Assembly: GCA_910579295.1 (NCBI GenBank)
Contig: CAJTTC010000001.1
Coordinates: 186,001-250,000, forward strand
Reading direction: 5' to 3'
DNA length: 64,000 nt
Origin: an uncultured Christensenella sp.
Lineage (GTDB): Bacteria > Bacillota_A > Clostridia > Christensenellales > Borkfalkiaceae
Made by a program: the position numbers and the translations under genes. Below the pieces are notes generated by a model, which saw only the letters and a program-made list of their open reading frames with translations, was not told where the DNA came from and made no database searches. Below, in pieces: positions 62,085 through 64,000 of this stretch. Position 1 is the stretch's first letter. Every line of letters starts with the position of its first letter.

Positions 62085-63086
62085 TTACTTCGTCATTGCT
62101 TCCTGAACGGCAACTGCAACCGCGACCGTTGCGCCGACCATAGGGTTGTTACCCATGCCGATTAAGCCCATCATTTCAACGTGAGCGGGAACGGAGGACG
62201 AGCCTGCGAACTGCGCGTCGGAATGCATTCTGCCCATTGTATCCGTCATACCGTAGGAAGAAGGACCTGCCGCCATATTGTCGGGGTGAAGCGTTCTGCC
62301 CGTGCCGCCGCCCGACGCAACCGAGAAATACTTCTCGCCGTTTTCAACGCACCACTTTTTGTAAGTGCCTGCAACGGGGTGCTGGAAGCGGGTGGGGTTA
62401 GTGGAGTTGCCCGTAATCGAAACGGAAACGTGCTCCATCTTCATAATTGCAACGCCCTCGGGAACGTTGTCCGCGCCGTAGCACTTAACCTTTGCGCGAG
62501 GACCGTCGCTGAATGCAACCTGATCGACTACCTTAACGGTTTCGGTGTAGGGGTCGAACTGAGTTTTAACGTAGGTAAATCCGTTTATTCTTGAAATGAT
62601 ATACGCCGCGTCCTTGCCCAATCCGTTAAGGATAACGCGCAGGGGCTTAACTCTTACTTTGTTTGCGTTTTCGGCGATCTTGATTGCACCCTCTGCGGCG
62701 GCAAAGCTCTCGTGACCGGCAAGGAAGCAGAAGCAGTCGGTTTCCTCGGAGAGGAGCATCGCGCCGAGATTGCCGTGACCTAAGCCGACCTTTCTGTTTT
62801 CGGCAACCGAGCCGTTAATGCAGAAGCTCTGCAAACCTATGCCGATAGCGGCAGCGGCGTCGGCAGCTCTCTTGCAGCCTTTCTTAATGGCGATAGCCGC
62901 GCCTACCGTGTATGCCCAGACTGCGTTTTCAAAGCAGATAGGCTGAGTTCCGCGCACGATTTTATCGCAGTCAACGCCCTTTGCAAGGCATATGTCGCGG
63001 CATTCCTCAATAGATTTAATACCGTACTCTTTAAGCACGCCTAAAATTTTCTTTTCCCTTCTCTCATAGCCTTCAAAAAGTGCCAT
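62085..63086 (-). CDS. GGGtGRT-family protein
   Basis: The 333-residue protein contains the motif that names the family (VASGGGTGRTLHPDN near 255-270), and a highly conserved C-terminus (GMTDTMGRMHSDAQF, GLIGMGNNPMVGATVAVA). It has several cysteines near the N-terminus (ECRDICLAKGVDCDKIV) and the segment EETDCFCFLAGHESF. The family is widespread in anaerobic Firmicutes and has no established biochemical role. It is 2 nt from the Fe-S scaffold gene in the same orientation, so the two are co-translated and a part in iron-sulfur or metal cofactor handling is likely from context. Confidence 0.85.
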   Translation of the reverse strand: MALFEGYERREKKILGVLKEYGIKSIEECRDICLAKGVDCDKIVRGTQPICFENAVWAYTVGAAIAIKKGCKRAADAAAAIGIGLQSFCINGSVAENRKVGLGHGNLGAMLLSEETDCFCFLAGHESFAAAEGAIKIAENANKVRVKPLRVILNGLGKDAAYIISRINGFTYVKTQFDPYTETVKVVDQVAFSDGPRAKVKCYGADNVPEGVAIMKMEHVSVSITGNSTNPTRFQHPVAGTYKKWCVENGEKYFSVASGGGTGRTLHPDNMAAGPSSYGMTDTMGRMHSDAQFAGSSSVPAHVEMMGLIGMGNNPMVGATVAVAVAVQEAMTK

Positions 63087-63088
63087 AA

Positions 63089-63814
63089 TCAGTCAACCTC
63101 CTTGTCGCTTCTCGGGTCGATATGCTTAACCGCACCCTGCTCTTTTGAGTATCTGCCGTAAGTTCCAATGGACTTTTCGTACGCTTCGTTGGGGGTAAGA
63201 CCCTTCTTGATGAAGTCGGTCATCTTGCCGAGAGAAACGAACTTATATCCGCAAACCTCGTTGTTCTTGTCGAGCGCGAGGGAGAGAACGTAGCCCTCAG
63301 CCATTTCGAGATATCTAACGCCCTTTGCCGCCGTGCCGTACATCGTGCCGACCTGAGAGCGCAAGCCCTTGCCCAAATCTTCAAGTCCCGCGCCTACGGG
63401 AAGTCCGTCGTCGGAGAAAGCCGACTGCGTTCTGCCGTAAACGATCTGTAAGAACAGCTCTCTCATAGCGGTGTTGATAGCGTCGCATACGAGGTCGGTA
63501 TTCAGCGCTTCCAAAATGGTCTTGTGGGGAAGAATTTCCGCCGCCATAGCCGCGGAGTGAGTCATACCCGAGCAGCCTATGGTTTCGACCAGAGCCTCCT
63601 GAATTATGCCGTCCTTAACGTTGAGCGTAAGCTTGCAAGCGCCCTGTTGGGGAGCGCACCAGCCGATACCGTGCGTAAGACCTTTGATGTCCTTGATTTC
63701 CTTTGCCTGAATCCACTGCCCTTCCTCGGGAATGGGAGCGGGTCCGTGTTCAAACCTGCCGGAAACACCCTTTGCAACACAAATCATGTTTTCGACGTCT
63801 TTTGAATACTGCAT
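63089..63814 (-). CDS. NifU/IscU-like iron-sulfur cluster scaffold protein
   Basis: From the ATG at 63814 (GGAGG on the minus strand at 63822-63826) the protein is 241 residues; an upstream frame extension to 63886 has no ribosome binding site. Cys residues in GIGWCAPQQGACKL and ETIGCSGMTHSAAMAAE correspond to the cluster-binding cysteines of the U-type scaffold fold. The C-terminal region (TDFIKKGLTPNEAYEKS) is an extension. It is the leading gene of a two-gene operon with GGGtGRT. Confidence 0.8.
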   Translation of the reverse strand: MQYSKDVENMICVAKGVSGRFEHGPAPIPEEGQWIQAKEIKDIKGLTHGIGWCAPQQGACKLTLNVKDGIIQEALVETIGCSGMTHSAAMAAEILPHKTILEALNTDLVCDAINTAMRELFLQIVYGRTQSAFSDDGLPVGAGLEDLGKGLRSQVGTMYGTAAKGVRYLEMAEGYVLSLALDKNNEVCGYKFVSLGKMTDFIKKGLTPNEAYEKSIGTYGRYSKEQGAVKHIDPRSDKEVD

Positions 63815-63876
63815 TACCTGTCCTCCAATAATTATTTCGTACGCATAAAAAACTATGCGCTTCCGTTCACCCGTTA

Positions 63877-63905
63877 AGTATACCACGGGTTGAAGAAATT
63901 TTCAA
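63877..63905 (-). promoter_or_regulatory. Minus-strand promoter of the scaffold/GGGtGRT operon
   Basis: On the minus strand TTGAAA (63905-63900) and TATACT (63882-63877) are 17 bp apart. Transcription would start about 55 nt before the ATG at 63814. Confidence 0.72.
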
Positions 63906-63968
63906 CAAGATATGGCACAATTTTTAGCCGTAAAACACAAAAATTTAAAACGAGTGATTGTAAAACGG

Positions 63969-63996
63969 TTTACACCGCGCCAAAAAGTATTATAAT
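63969..63996 (+). promoter_or_regulatory. Rightward promoter with overlapping palindrome at the window edge
   Basis: TTTACA at 63969-63974 and TATAAT at 63991-63996 are 16 bp apart. A palindrome GTAAA-ACGG-TTTAC at 63960-63973 covers the -35 box, a likely repressor site. The gene it drives lies beyond the window. Confidence 0.6.
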
Positions 63997-64000
63997 ATAA

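Noticed and set aside
61885..62165. Two overlapping small plus-strand frames after the Fic gene
   Set aside because: They are read from the GTGGACGA repeats and the terminator, have no ribosome binding site and show no protein-like composition.

Overview
The window looks like chromosomal DNA of an anaerobic Gram-positive bacterium, most likely an uncultured gut member of the Clostridia (the class is inferred from gene content; a Christensenellales-type lineage is only a guess). The evidence is the lipobox lipoproteins carrying InlB-type B repeats, ECF transporters, a PerR-type regulator beside rubrerythrin and rubredoxin, Clostridia-type sugar ABC transporters, a GGGtGRT protein beside an Fe-S scaffold, strong AAGGAGG-like ribosome binding sites and near-consensus TTGACA/TATAAT promoters. 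There are no outer-membrane proteins, and no rRNA or tRNA gene was recognised.

Layout. (1) 1-6855 is a hypB/hypA-centred redox operon. It holds the end of one HypB-like GTPase, an ECF S-component fused to a methyltransferase, an FAD oxidoreductase, a complete HypB, a 951-residue Fe-S/GltD-like flavoprotein and HypA, with no hydrogenase in view. (2) 6856-10799 has an intergenic repeat, then a RecQ helicase fused to a phosphoribosyltransferase and coupled to a DprA-like protein, then a small cysteine hydrolase. (3) 10885-23870 is a metal and oxidative-stress block. A TetR regulator with two tandem operators precedes an ABC pair whose second half-transporter has lost its Walker A. Next come PerR with a canonical box, rubrerythrin, rubredoxin, a DtxR-family repressor, a YgbA-like protein, a second ABC pair and a complete MptD-type ECF transporter. 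A 16-bp motif GTTAGC-N4-GCTAAC recurs upstream of both ABC blocks and is the likely DtxR-family operator.

(4) 24009-49270 is a Gram-positive polysaccharide utilisation locus. It contains an AraC regulator, a membrane protein, GH42, GH3, GH97 and GH31 enzymes, a six-hairpin glycosidase-like protein, two solute-binding lipoproteins, two permeases, an oversized dedicated ATPase and two surface lipoproteins, one of 1522 residues. (5) 49642-58584 is sugar catabolism: a truncated GH2 abutting a truncated rhamnulokinase, then rhaA, rhaD, a lactaldehyde reductase and galT-galK-galE-galM. Glycosidases, importer and rhamnose/galactose pathways together suggest use of galactose- and rhamnose-containing plant or mucin glycans (inference). 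(6) 58770-62020 is a small decayed integrative element with four 14-bp repeats, an excisionase, an integrase with one in-frame amber codon, a Fic protein and a cluster of GTGGACGA repeats. (7) 62085-63814 on the minus strand is the GGGtGRT/Fe-S scaffold pair. An outward promoter sits at the right edge.

The window carries several probable lesions: the ABC gene near 14590, the lipoprotein near 23640, the GH2/RhaB junction near 50240 and the integrase amber codon. Some of these could be assembly errors, and read mapping is needed before treating them as biology.
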